Positions 17,301-23,147 of a stretch of 26,091 nt of DNA are shown here, in pieces. The position numbers and the translations under genes are program-made. Each line of letters opens with the position of its first letter. Position 1 is the stretch's first letter. The stretch comes from Micavibrio aeruginosavorus (GTDB lineage: Bacteria > Pseudomonadota > Alphaproteobacteria > Micavibrionales > Micavibrionaceae). Location of the stretch: positions 1 to 26,091 of the forward strand of contig QFQB01000018.1 of the NCBI GenBank assembly GCA_003241475.1, written 5' to 3'. The notes beneath the pieces were generated by a model that did not search any database, was not told where the DNA came from, and saw nothing but the letters and a program-made list of their open reading frames with translations.

Positions 17301-20300
17301 ACACCCATTGTTGTGGTGCTACCCGACACGGCGGCAATCGTTGTGGTGCCTGTGCCGGTAATATTGGCGTTGAAAACCATATCGGTGTTTGAAGTGATGG
17401 AAATGCTGTTTCCGCCCATCGTCTGGTTGCCGTTGATGGTGATCAGACCTGTGCCGGTGCGGAAGTTTATAGGATCGCTCCACGTCGCTGTTCCGACGTT
17501 AATTGCCCCGGTTTGTGACGTGTTCCCGAAATACACGTTGCTCCAGTTGCTGGTGAGATAACCAATTTCTGTATCGCTGATCGCAATAGTGCCTGTCTGT
17601 CCTGTCCCGACCCCGATCGTGGTGGATGCAGTACTGGGCTGAATAATGAAGTTGCCTGTACCGCCCGATATGACGCCTGTGAAGGCGATGTCCGCGTCCG
17701 TAGAGATGGTGAAGCTATTGTTGCCGAATGTTTGCGCTGCCAAGGTGATAACGCCGCTTCCGGTGCGAAGCGTCAAACTGTCCTGCCATGTGAAGGAATC
17801 GACAGCCATCGCGGCGCTACCATCGGTACGTCCTATGATAATGTTGCCCCAGCCGTTGACGATCCGTCCTTGTTCGGTTGCGGTAATCATGACGTCTGCG
17901 GTTCCCGCGCCGATCGCGATGGATTTTCCGGCGGTTGCCTGTGATATTGTTAGGTTTCCGCTACCTGTCAATGCGTTTGCAATGTTAAGGCCAAGGTCGG
18001 CATCGGTTGTGATGTTCATTGACCCTGTACCGCTGTTCATTACGGTATTGACAGCAATGACACCTGTACCACTGCTTAAATTGATTGTTGCGCCAGAGCT
18101 TGCGGTGATACCTCCAGTGCCGATAGTGATCGCCCCGCCGCCCGAGGTTAAGCTGATCGCGCCGCTTGTCGTATTGATGGCGGCGACCTTGTTGATTGAC
18201 CCGCCGGTGGTTGTGATCGTTGTTGTTGCGGTTGTGGTTGTAATGGAATTGTTCAGAACGACATTACCAGCGCCGGTGGAAATGCTGAGGTTCCCGCTGA
18301 ACGTTGAATTTCCGTTTAATGTGAACAGGCCGCCAGCCGTCGTTATAGACGTTGCCCCACTTGTCATTGCGCCCAGTGTTATGGCACCTCCGCCAGAACC
18401 TATCGTCGCACCGCCGCTTGTAACGGTGGCGAGGTTGATCGTATTGTTGGATGTCGTGACGTTCAGGGCATTCGATCCTGATGACATCGTACTGCCGACG
18501 GCGACCGATCCCGTGCCGCTGTTCAGGGTAATAATGCCTGTCGCCGTTACGCCGCCTGTGCCGATGCTGATATTGCCGTTGGCGGTTGTGATATTGAGGG
18601 CGGCTGATGTCAGCGCGCCTGTGTTGGCCTTTGTAAAGGTTCCGCCGCTTGTGGTGATCGTCATGGCGCCGGTGCCCGATCCCAGCGCCGCGTTGGCATT
18701 GACTGCCGCGCCACCCGACGTGATTCCGGTCGTACCGCTTGCGGCGACGGCGCCGTTGAAGGTGATGACGCCGCCGCCTGATCCCACGGTCAAGGCGCCC
18801 GACGTGATCGTCGATGTTGTAATACCGAAGCCAACGGTTGTCAGTGTTAACGCATTTGTACCTGTGCTTATGGCGCCGATATTGATCGTGGCGGCACCTG
18901 CGTTGATACTTCCAATGCCGCTGGCTGTAATAGCGCCTGTCGAAATATTTGCTCCGCCAGAATTTAGTGTGATGGCGCCCGATGTGACTGTGGTCAAGGT
19001 TATTGTATTGCCTGTCGCGGTAGCGCTGAAAGCGCTTGTGCCGGAATTGATTGCGCTGTTTACACCAATCGATCCTGTCCCGCTGTTCCATGTAATGGTG
19101 CCGGTTGTCGTCACGCCGCCGGTGCCGATGCTGATATTACCGTTTGTAGTTGTGATGGTAAGTGCGGCGGATGTCAGTGCGCCGGTGTTGGCTTTTGTAA
19201 AGGTTCCGCCGCTTGTGGTGATCGTCATGGCGCCTGTACCCGATCCCAGCGCCGCGTTGACATTGACCGCCGCGCCGCCCGATGTGATTCCGGTCGTACC
19301 GCTGGCGGCTATGGCACCATTGAAGGTGATGACGCCGCCGCCTGATCCTACGGTCAAGGCGCCCGACGTGATCGCTGTTGTGGTTATAGTATTGTTGCTT
19401 GCCGTTAGGCTGACAGCGTTTGTACTTGCGGCGATCGTGCCGACATTGATGCTACCCAAACCAGATGTCAGGCTGACGGTACCGCTGGCGGTAATTGTTC
19501 CGGTTGAAATATTACCGTCGTTGGAGTTGATTGTAAGCGCCCCCGATGTAATACCAGCCGTCGTGATATTACGTGCTGTTGTGGTCAGGCTTAGCGCATT
19601 GGTTGCGCTATTTGTTGCGCCACCCAAAGTAATAAGGCCAGCGCCTGTATTGATTGTTGTCGTGCCGGACGTGGTCAGGGTTGATCCAGTTACAAAATCT
19701 CCGCCGGATGTTGTGATGTTGGTAACGCCGCCCGTAATTGCGCCCGATGCATTGCTTGTAATATTCGATCCCGCGCTACCGAGCGTCAGGGCGTTTGTTC
19801 CTGACGATAGCGCCGCGTTGATGTTCATCGCGCCCGCGCCGGAATTGATGTTGGTCGCGCCGCCTGCTGTGATTGCAGCGCCGATCGTAATCGCCCCGCC
19901 GCCCGATGTCATGGTCAGCGCGCCGGATCCGATTGTTGCGCTGTTGGAAATCGTTCCGCCTCCAGAGGTAAGGCTCACAGTGCCTGTTGTGGAGATTGCG
20001 CTACCGACGGAAATATTCGCGCCGCCGGAACTAACTGTAATGTTGCCCGTCCCTGTCACGCCTGCAATCGCAACGGCACCGTTGGCTGTGGTGACGGTCA
20101 GGCTGTTCGCGCCCATCGTTTGCGATCCGGTGATGTTGACGCCGCCTGTGCCTGCCAAAAACGTTACATTATCCGTCCATGTGCGTGCGGCTACGGTCAC
20201 GGCGGCTGTAGAAGTCGAACGTCCTAGAACAATGTTGCCCCAGCCGTCGACGATGCGCGTCAAATCGGCCGTGCTTAAATTCAACACACCCGCACCGCCG

Positions 20301-22018
20301 TTGATGCCCATCGATATCCCGTCGCTGGCTTGCTGAATGGTGATCGTGCCTGTTCCGGTGATGTTGGCGTTGAACGTCACATCCGCACCAGCGATCATGG
20401 TGAGCGAGCCCGACCCCGCAGCAATCGCGGCGTTCAGGATGATGGCGTTGTGCGCATCAAGGGTCAGCGTGTTTCCGCTGCTCCAGCTTAGCGCGTTGTC
20501 CAGTGTGATGGTGCCGAGTTGCGCGCCCGTTGCGCGCGTCTGCACAATAACGTTCCCCGAAGCCAGCGCTGCCTGAAGCGTTGCGATATTCAAGACGGAT
20601 GCCGCATCGTCGGCGTTCGGGGTGAAAGGCGAGCTTCCCGTGACCGCAGCATTCGAGCCTGTCGAAATCACGATATTGGTCGGGTCGAGCAGCAATGTTC
20701 CGTTTTTGTCACCACCCAAATTTGTTGCGCCGCTGAAATCGAGGAAGCCTTTGCTGGAGACTTCGATAAGTCCCCCGTCGCCGGATTCAAGGCCGCCGCT
20801 TGCGTCGGCCGATCCATAGAAGCGCGTGTTTTGGTCCGACCATAAAATGATGCGTCCGCCGTCGCCGCGCCGTCTTGCGCCCGCATTCAGAATCGCCTGA
20901 TCGGAGACATAGATCATATCCGAAGTCGGGATGCCGTTGCCGCCCTGATAATCGCCGCCGACGCGGATCGATCCACCGCCGGAATCGCCTGTGGCTTCCA
21001 CCACCGTTCCATCGCCCAGATTGATAAGGTCGGCCAGAATGGTGATATCGCCACCGATCTCGTCCATCATCGTGCCGTTGGCGGTCATTGTGCCGGTGTT
21101 GAAGACGGTGGCTTTGGTATTTTCGAATGTATGTGCAGGTTCGGGCAGGGACAGATTCAAACCCTGCAAGCCTTTGGTCGAAACCGCGATGCTGCCTGTG
21201 CGTTTTGTTCCATTGGCCAGCGTGACCGTGTTGGCGCGAAGCGTACCTGTGTTGGTCACCAGCGTGTCGACCATGCTACGGGCTTGCGCGGCGGTCAAAA
21301 GGATAGAGCCGCCGTCCGCCGTGATCGTTCCCGTGTTGGTGACGGATTGTGCGTACACATCGTCGGAGATTTCCAGCTTGATGAGTCCGTCGCCCGCGAA
21401 ATCGATCGTATGAATATCGCCCGACGCCAGCTGTACTTTGCCAAGCCGCGCTTCGATGATGCCATGGTTTTCCACGTGCGGCGCGACAAGCCCGACGAGT
21501 CCGCCTTCGCGTACGGTCATCTGGCCATTGTTGATGATACGCGCGTCTGCCTTGCCGGGTTTGGTGAATTTTACGGCGCCGCCCGCCATGAACGCATTGT
21601 CGTCATCAAGGTCGGATGTGGTTGCAACAAGGCCGCCGACATCGACCGTTGCTGTAGAGCCAAATACGAGTCCATTCGGGTTTATCAGTACGATGTTGCC
21701 GTTTGCGCTGATTTTCCCGTTGATGGACGAGGCTTTGGTATCGCGTATGCGGTTGACGGTAATCGACGATGTGCTTGGTTGATTGAAACGTACATGCTCG
21801 CCCGCACCGACATCGAAACTATCCCAACGGATAATCGCGCGGTTGCTCGATTGGTTGATGGTCGTGGTTGTACCGCTCGAAGAAATATTGGCGTTGCCTG
21901 CCGTTACGCTTCCGCCGCTTGGTTCTGCATGCGCAAGTGGTGCACCGAGAGTCACGACCGCGACGAGCGCGGTCGTATGCAAAAACGCACGACGACATAG
22001 TCTTGGGCAGAAAGCCAT
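11354..22018 (-). CDS. giant two-partner-secretion adhesin (filamentous haemagglutinin-like) with MBG/YDG repeats
   Basis: About 3554 aa from ATG 22018. I chose this start because it begins a good signal peptide (basic PRLCRR, hydrophobic core, cleavage after AHA at residue 31). The frame is open for 41 more codons upstream, which add nothing signal-like; no strong Shine-Dalgarno is seen. Residues about 32-330 are the haemagglutination/TPS domain (SITVNRI 85-91, NPNGLVFG from 113) that a TpsB pore recognises. A very long Thr/Ser/Gly/Asn-rich region follows, as expected for a beta-helix, including nine W-x-x-I-x-FG units. Next come 15 MBG/YDG-type repeats (about 2239-3460), a run of nine prolines and an acidic/aromatic tail of about 75 residues. 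The likely role is adhesion or biofilm formation at the cell surface. No TpsB transporter gene is in the window. Confidence 0.92.
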   Translation of the reverse strand: MAFCPRLCRRAFLHTTALVAVVTLGAPLAHAEPSGGSVTAGNANISSSGTTTTINQSSNRAIIRWDSFDVGAGEHVRFNQPSTSSITVNRIRDTKASSINGKISANGNIVLINPNGLVFGSTATVDVGGLVATTSDLDDDNAFMAGGAVKFTKPGKADARIINNGQMTVREGGLVGLVAPHVENHGIIEARLGKVQLASGDIHTIDFAGDGLIKLEISDDVYAQSVTNTGTITADGGSILLTAAQARSMVDTLVTNTGTLRANTVTLANGTKRTGSIAVSTKGLQGLNLSLPEPAHTFENTKATVFNTGTMTANGTMMDEIGGDITILADLINLGDGTVVEATGDSGGGSIRVGGDYQGGNGIPTSDMIYVSDQAILNAGARRRGDGGRIILWSDQNTRFYGSADASGGLESGDGGLIEVSSKGFLDFSGATNLGGDKNGTLLLDPTNIVISTGSNAAVTGSSPFTPNADDAASVLNIATLQAALASGNVIVQTRATGAQLGTITLDNALSWSSGNTLTLDAHNAIILNAAIAAGSGSLTMIAGADVTFNANITGTGTITIQQASDGISMGINGGAGVLNLSTADLTRIVDGWGNIVLGRSTSTAAVTVAARTWTDNVTFLAGTGGVNITGSQTMGANSLTVTTANGAVAIAGVTGTGNITVSSGGANISVGSAISTTGTVSLTSGGGTISNSATIGSGALTMTSGGGAITIGAAITAGGATNINSGAGAMNINAALSSGTNALTLGSAGSNITSNASGAITGGVTNITTSGGDFVTGSTLTTSGTTTINTGAGLITLGGATNSATNALSLTTTARNITTAGITSGALTINSNDGNISTGTITASGTVSLTSGLGSINVGTIAASTNAVSLTASNNTITTTAITSGALTVGSGGGVITFNGAIAASGTTGITSGGAAVNVNAALGSGTGAMTITTSGGTFTKANTGALTSAALTITTTNGNISIGTGGVTTTGTITWNSGTGSIGVNSAINSGTSAFSATATGNTITLTTVTSGAITLNSGGANISTGAITASGIGSINAGAATINIGAISTGTNALTLTTVGFGITTSTITSGALTVGSGGGVITFNGAVAASGTTGITSGGAAVNANAALGSGTGAMTITTSGGTFTKANTGALTSAALNITTANGNISIGTGGVTATGIITLNSGTGSVAVGSTMSSGSNALNVTTSNNTINLATVTSGGATIGSGGGAITLGAMTSGATSITTAGGLFTLNGNSTFSGNLSISTGAGNVVLNNSITTTTATTTITTTGGSINKVAAINTTSGAISLTSGGGAITIGTGGITASSGATINLSSGTGVIAVNTVMNSGTGSMNITTDADLGLNIANALTGSGNLTISQATAGKSIAIGAGTADVMITATEQGRIVNGWGNIIIGRTDGSAAMAVDSFTWQDSLTLRTGSGVITLAAQTFGNNSFTISTDADIAFTGVISGGTGNFIIQPSTASTTIGVGTGQTGTIAISDTEIGYLTSNWSNVYFGNTSQTGAINVGTATWSDPINFRTGTGLITINGNQTMGGNSISITSNTDMVFNANITGTGTTTIAAVSGSTTTMGVGDGMSGTIYLTSTELAKLQTTSLAFGNTGMNGAINVGAYSGTSNISYISAAGVIYINGAQTLSASRSLTITTNANLVIGANISGTSGGTFTLNTSSNSATIGVGDSQSGAVNLTDTELAFIQDGWGNIIFGSTNQTGTMNIGAYTWTDNVQFRANTATLNINGDQNLGANNLIIMSNTTPNLNGDLIGTGTLTLRSSSNGTSMGIGNGQAGTVKYDDTMLTRVSSTWGTIVFGHTGLTAALGINIGAENWASNITFTSDTGPININGAQTLAAGKNLTFSTNGDPTISAGLSGTGILTFQTASTGTGNTIGIGDGQAGTLQLSNNDLGNVLNGWSQIAFGSTGMTDSMNIGAYTWQYDTIFRTGSGVITVAGEQITERNMTFESASNIVIGANLTGSGILTFRGSATNTSVGVAGGTGTMNISAAELAYITDGWSKLVFGRSDSTTTLNINAYASWADNVQFINGTGILTLAAGSHNFGANNLTISANSNVALTGTIAGTGNLVVEGSVATTTIGLAGGAGTLALTAAELNNITDGWASLMFGSITGTGVITTGAYTWKDNLTVISNGNVTVSGLQTATAGTSLTYVTLAGIFTNSTGSATPITAGTGARYLIYSVKASSDSYGSFVPPAPALTQKSYFNYAPGSVVETGNRILYSDGAAKILYLQIDNKTKVYGDTLPTYTYTYLGGLQGGDTINAALTAYTLTALGASATDDAGTSRAITGNFTTALGYSVQVTDGLLTVTKAPILVTTGNVTQAYGDTYAGTGINYIGLRNGETSAVIDTLATATSGTNNLTSVGTYTITVSGAADNNYTFNYAPGTLTINPAVIYVTTQNATREYGLANPALSYVYSGFKNGQDQTVFTSQATAATIAVIGSNAGDYAITASGAAATNYTFNYVDTGVLSVTKATLTATTQNATRQYGDADPTLSVVYTGFRNGDTASVVTTAATMGSTATATSNAGGVYYVTASAADSTNYIFNYVNSGVLTITKATLTATTQNINREYGLANTGLSVVYTGFKNGEDDTVIDTLANVTSAATTTSNAGTTFAVTASGASDNNYSFTYANTGVLTVTKAMLTATTQDATREYGVANPTFSVVYTGFRNGQTQSVIGTLATASTTATAVSGVNTYAITASGAVATNYDFTYANTGVLTVTKATLTATTQNATRVYGDADPTFSVVYTGFKNGEDTSVISTLANITSAAGVASDVGSYTISSSGADAANYQFNYVNSGNLSITKATLTATTQNFSREYGAANTGVSVVYTGFRNSDDDTVINTLANVTSTATTTSNAGTTYAVTASGASDNNYNFTYVNTGVLTVTKAMLTATTQNATRQYGLANPTLSVVYTGFKNGQTQSVIGTLATATTSADITSDVGTYGISSSGAVATNYDFTYVDSGILSITKATLTATTQDATREYGLANPTLSVIYTGFRNGDDDSDIDTLATATTSADLLSNVGSYAITSSGAFDNNYQFSYANTGNLSVTKATLTATTQDATREYGSANPTFSVVYTGFRNGEDDTVINTLASTTSGTNLTSNVGTYTISASGASDNNYQFSYANTGQLEITKAMLTATTQNATRQYGLANPTFSVVYTGFKNGQTQSVIDTLATAATTADITSDVGTYGISASGALDNNYDFTYVDTGILSITKATLTATTQNATREYGLANPTLSVVYTGFRNGDDDSDIDTLATPITSADLLSNVGSYAITSSGADDNNYQFVYANTGNLSVTKATLTATTQNATREYGLANTGLLSVVYTGFRNGDDETVINTLVNVASVAVGANVGTYAVNASGGSDNNYQFAYANSGQLVITKATLNVAANNQQRETDEPNPILTATYSGFRAGDNVSDIDTLATITTTAMANSPIGTYSITANGASDNNYLFTYTPGTFTIVVDAEAPPPPPPPPPVTQIPSTADRALTEPLPVYLGGTNPWFWDEPEYLSKPTVVFMDENTLFSEQADDYLIAISEQLRRKYHGKGHTAH
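11610..15310 (-). repeat. 15 tandem MBG/YDG-type repeats in the adhesin
   Basis: Typical units are 82 aa (246 bp) and begin KATLTATTQNATREYG, continue with SVVYTGFRNG and end with NNYQFSYANTG. The first unit carries KVYGD; the last is divergent and lacks the Tyr-Gly pair. In the middle the units follow a three-step order: KAM-type units with NGQTQSV recur at 14072, 13331 and 12593, that is every 741 and 738 bp. Confidence 0.9.
15660..17890 (-). repeat. tandem beta-helix units with a W-x-x-I-x-FG motif
   Basis: Eight units of roughly 80-95 aa each contain a segment such as WGNIIFGSTNQTG followed by AYTWTDNVQF and then INGxQxLGANNL. They are more diverged than the MBG repeats. One further copy of the same motif (WGNIVLGRST) lies apart, near 20219-20260, before the glycine-rich section. 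Confidence 0.75.
18560..18812 (-). repeat. direct repeat copy A in the adhesin
   Basis: This segment of about 250 bp is nearly identical to 19124-19376, offset by 564 bp (188 codons, in frame). Both encode TSGALTVGSGGGVITFNG, then GSGTGAMTITTSGG and FTKANTGALTSAAL. A recent in-frame duplication or gene conversion would explain the close match. Confidence 0.8.
19124..19376 (-). repeat. direct repeat copy B in the adhesin
   Basis: Partner of the copy at 18560-18812. Differences are scattered single bases, mostly silent or conservative (for example Ala/Val and Asn/Ala changes in the encoded segment). Confidence 0.8.
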
Positions 22019-22332
22019 TCTAAATCTTAACAAAAGAGTCTTTAAAGGAGTATGAAGAGGGGGCAGTGTAGGGCAGGATAACGTATTGTTTTGTAATGAT
22101 AACTCGAAAAACATCCAAAGGCTAGGGATGTTGCATTGCATAATGATAATGGTAAAATTTCAGTGGGATTTTAGATAGATTTTATCTAATATGTACTTCT
22201 GTCAGTAAATACAGTGAGTTAAGGCGTAAGAGGAGGGAAGGGGCGGAAATTTCCCGTTCGTTGTACGCGTAGGTCCTGCCGCAAAATAAAAAAAAGCCGC
22301 ATGCGCGGCTTCTAATGTACTTCGAAAAATAA
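22019..22332 (-). other. upstream region of the adhesin gene
   Basis: No gene is evident. The region holds the terminator of the small membrane protein gene and two inverted repeats, TTAGATA-N5-TATCTAA (22171-22189) and AACATCC-N9-GGATGTT (22110-22132), either of which could be an operator or leader hairpin. A weak TTGGAT-N17-TACAAA promoter-like pair can be drawn on the minus strand but is not convincing. Confidence 0.5.
22288..22311 (-). terminator. rho-independent terminator of the small membrane protein gene
   Basis: On the minus strand AAGCCGC-GCAT-GCGGCTT forms a 7-bp stem (22311-22294) followed by a run of eight T residues. It starts 22 nt after the stop codon at 22333. Confidence 0.8.
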
Positions 22333-22794
22333 TTACGGCTGGCAGGTGATGATCGCGCGCTGTGTTTTGCCTTGGGCATTGCGCTCGATAGAGACATCAA
22401 GCGCACCGTCAGGGCAAGTAATAATGGTTTGTCGGTCCATTGTAGCGCTAACCGGTACGGTTTTTTCCTGTTTGAGCGGGATATCATCTGAAGAGGGCAT
22501 GGCAACAATGAACGACATTGCCGCCGCGCCGAGCAGGGTGCCTGAAAGGGTGCCGACAATGGAAGCATCTGTTTTTGTTTTGAAATGCGCGATCGCCAGA
22601 CCGCTAAAAGCAGTGGCGCCATAGGCAAGTACGCTGAGGCCGTTCGCCGTCGAAACCGGCAAGCCCGCCATTTGCGCGCCGAATTTGCCAAAGGTTGCGA
22701 GCAGACTTGTTCCGGCCAGCGACATGGCGGCGAAGAAGAAGGCTTCGCGAAGCGGGTAACGGGAGTCTTCTTCATCCATCATTGCATGGGTCAT
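22333..22794 (-). CDS. small membrane protein of unknown function
   Basis: A 153-aa protein with a short acidic start (MMDEEDSR), three predicted membrane segments (about residues 17-45, 50-70 and 77-98) and a polar C-terminal domain of about 50 residues. That domain holds two cysteines in mirrored contexts, TIITCPDG and AIITCQP, which could form a disulfide if it is periplasmic. I do not recognise a family. Its own TTGACA promoter and a strong terminator suggest a monocistronic unit. An upstream AAGGAAGAAAGG is the only Shine-Dalgarno candidate and is somewhat far from the ATG, so the second Met pair a few codons later is an alternative start. Confidence 0.75.
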   Translation of the reverse strand: MTHAMMDEEDSRYPLREAFFFAAMSLAGTSLLATFGKFGAQMAGLPVSTANGLSVLAYGATAFSGLAIAHFKTKTDASIVGTLSGTLLGAAAMSFIVAMPSSDDIPLKQEKTVPVSATMDRQTIITCPDGALDVSIERNAQGKTQRAIITCQP

Positions 22795-22828
22795 GGCAAA
22801 CCAGCCTTTCTTCCTTGAGAGCTTCGCA

Positions 22829-22857
22829 AAGCTAGGACTGAATTTAAATTATGTCAA
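22829..22857 (-). promoter_or_regulatory. sigma70-like promoter of the small membrane protein gene
   Basis: On the minus strand a consensus -35 TTGACA (22857-22852) and TAGCTT (22834-22829) are separated by 17 nt. The start site would be near 22822, about 28 nt before the ATG at 22794. Confidence 0.6.
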
Positions 22858-22876
22858 CGCAAACTCTCAATAAAAA

Positions 22877-22906
22877 TTGGACAAATTATGAATAAAATCC
22901 TATAAT
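22877..22906 (+). promoter_or_regulatory. strong sigma70-like promoter upstream of serA
   Basis: TTGGAC (22877-22882) and a perfect TATAAT (22901-22906) are 18 nt apart, with an AT-rich spacer. Transcription would start near 22913, giving serA a leader of about 235 nt. Confidence 0.65.
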
Positions 22907-22935
22907 GGCTTTATGATTTTGAACCAAGCCCACCC

Positions 22936-22963
22936 AACCCCCGCCATCTTTATCGGGGGTTTT
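22936..22963 (+). terminator. terminator-like hairpin in the serA leader
   Basis: AACCCCCG (22936-22943) pairs with CGGGGGTT (22954-22961) around a 10-nt loop, followed by TTTTGTG. The stem is strong but the U-tract is short (four), so it may act as a partial terminator or attenuator, or only as a leader hairpin. Confidence 0.45.
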
Positions 22964-23147
22964 GTGCCAGCTCTTTTTCTTGGTCAGCATTTTTTGCAGC
23001 TTGTTGATTTTGTTCAAAACCCCTTCCGCGTGCAGAAAAAAATCCGCAAAACAAACTATTGAAGCCTCCCTCTATCCTTGCGTCATCCGACCTGCTACCG
23101 TGGCCGTCTGTTTTCCTAACAAGACAAAATAGGAGTTAAAAGAGAAC

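Larger units (their letters stand above)
22795..23147. other. divergent intergenic region and long leader of serA
   Basis: The region holds back-to-back promoters for the small membrane protein gene and serA, a terminator-like hairpin 23 nt after the predicted serA start site, and a segment (CAAAACCCC, 23015-23023) able to pair with the 3' arm of that hairpin. It also holds a 49-codon frame (22913-23062) starting at the predicted transcription start. The serA leader would be about 235 nt long. Confidence 0.55.

Noticed and set aside
17646..20336. An 896-codon open frame on the plus strand, antisense to the adhesin
   Set aside because: It is Pro/Val/Ile-rich with no recognisable domain, and mirrors the Gly/Thr/Asn codons of the repetitive adhesin. 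A low-complexity opposite strand easily lacks stops. The adhesin frame has a signal peptide, a TPS domain and ordered repeats.
22019..22141. 41-residue N-terminal extension of the adhesin
   Set aside because: It places the signal peptide well inside the protein; no ribosome binding site supports the earlier ATG, and the ATG at 22018 starts directly with a Sec-type signal.
22182..22775. A 197-codon minus-strand frame overlapping the small membrane protein
   Set aside because: It runs through the terminator of the membrane protein gene and has no signal, membrane or domain pattern; the 153-aa frame has promoter, terminator and membrane segments.
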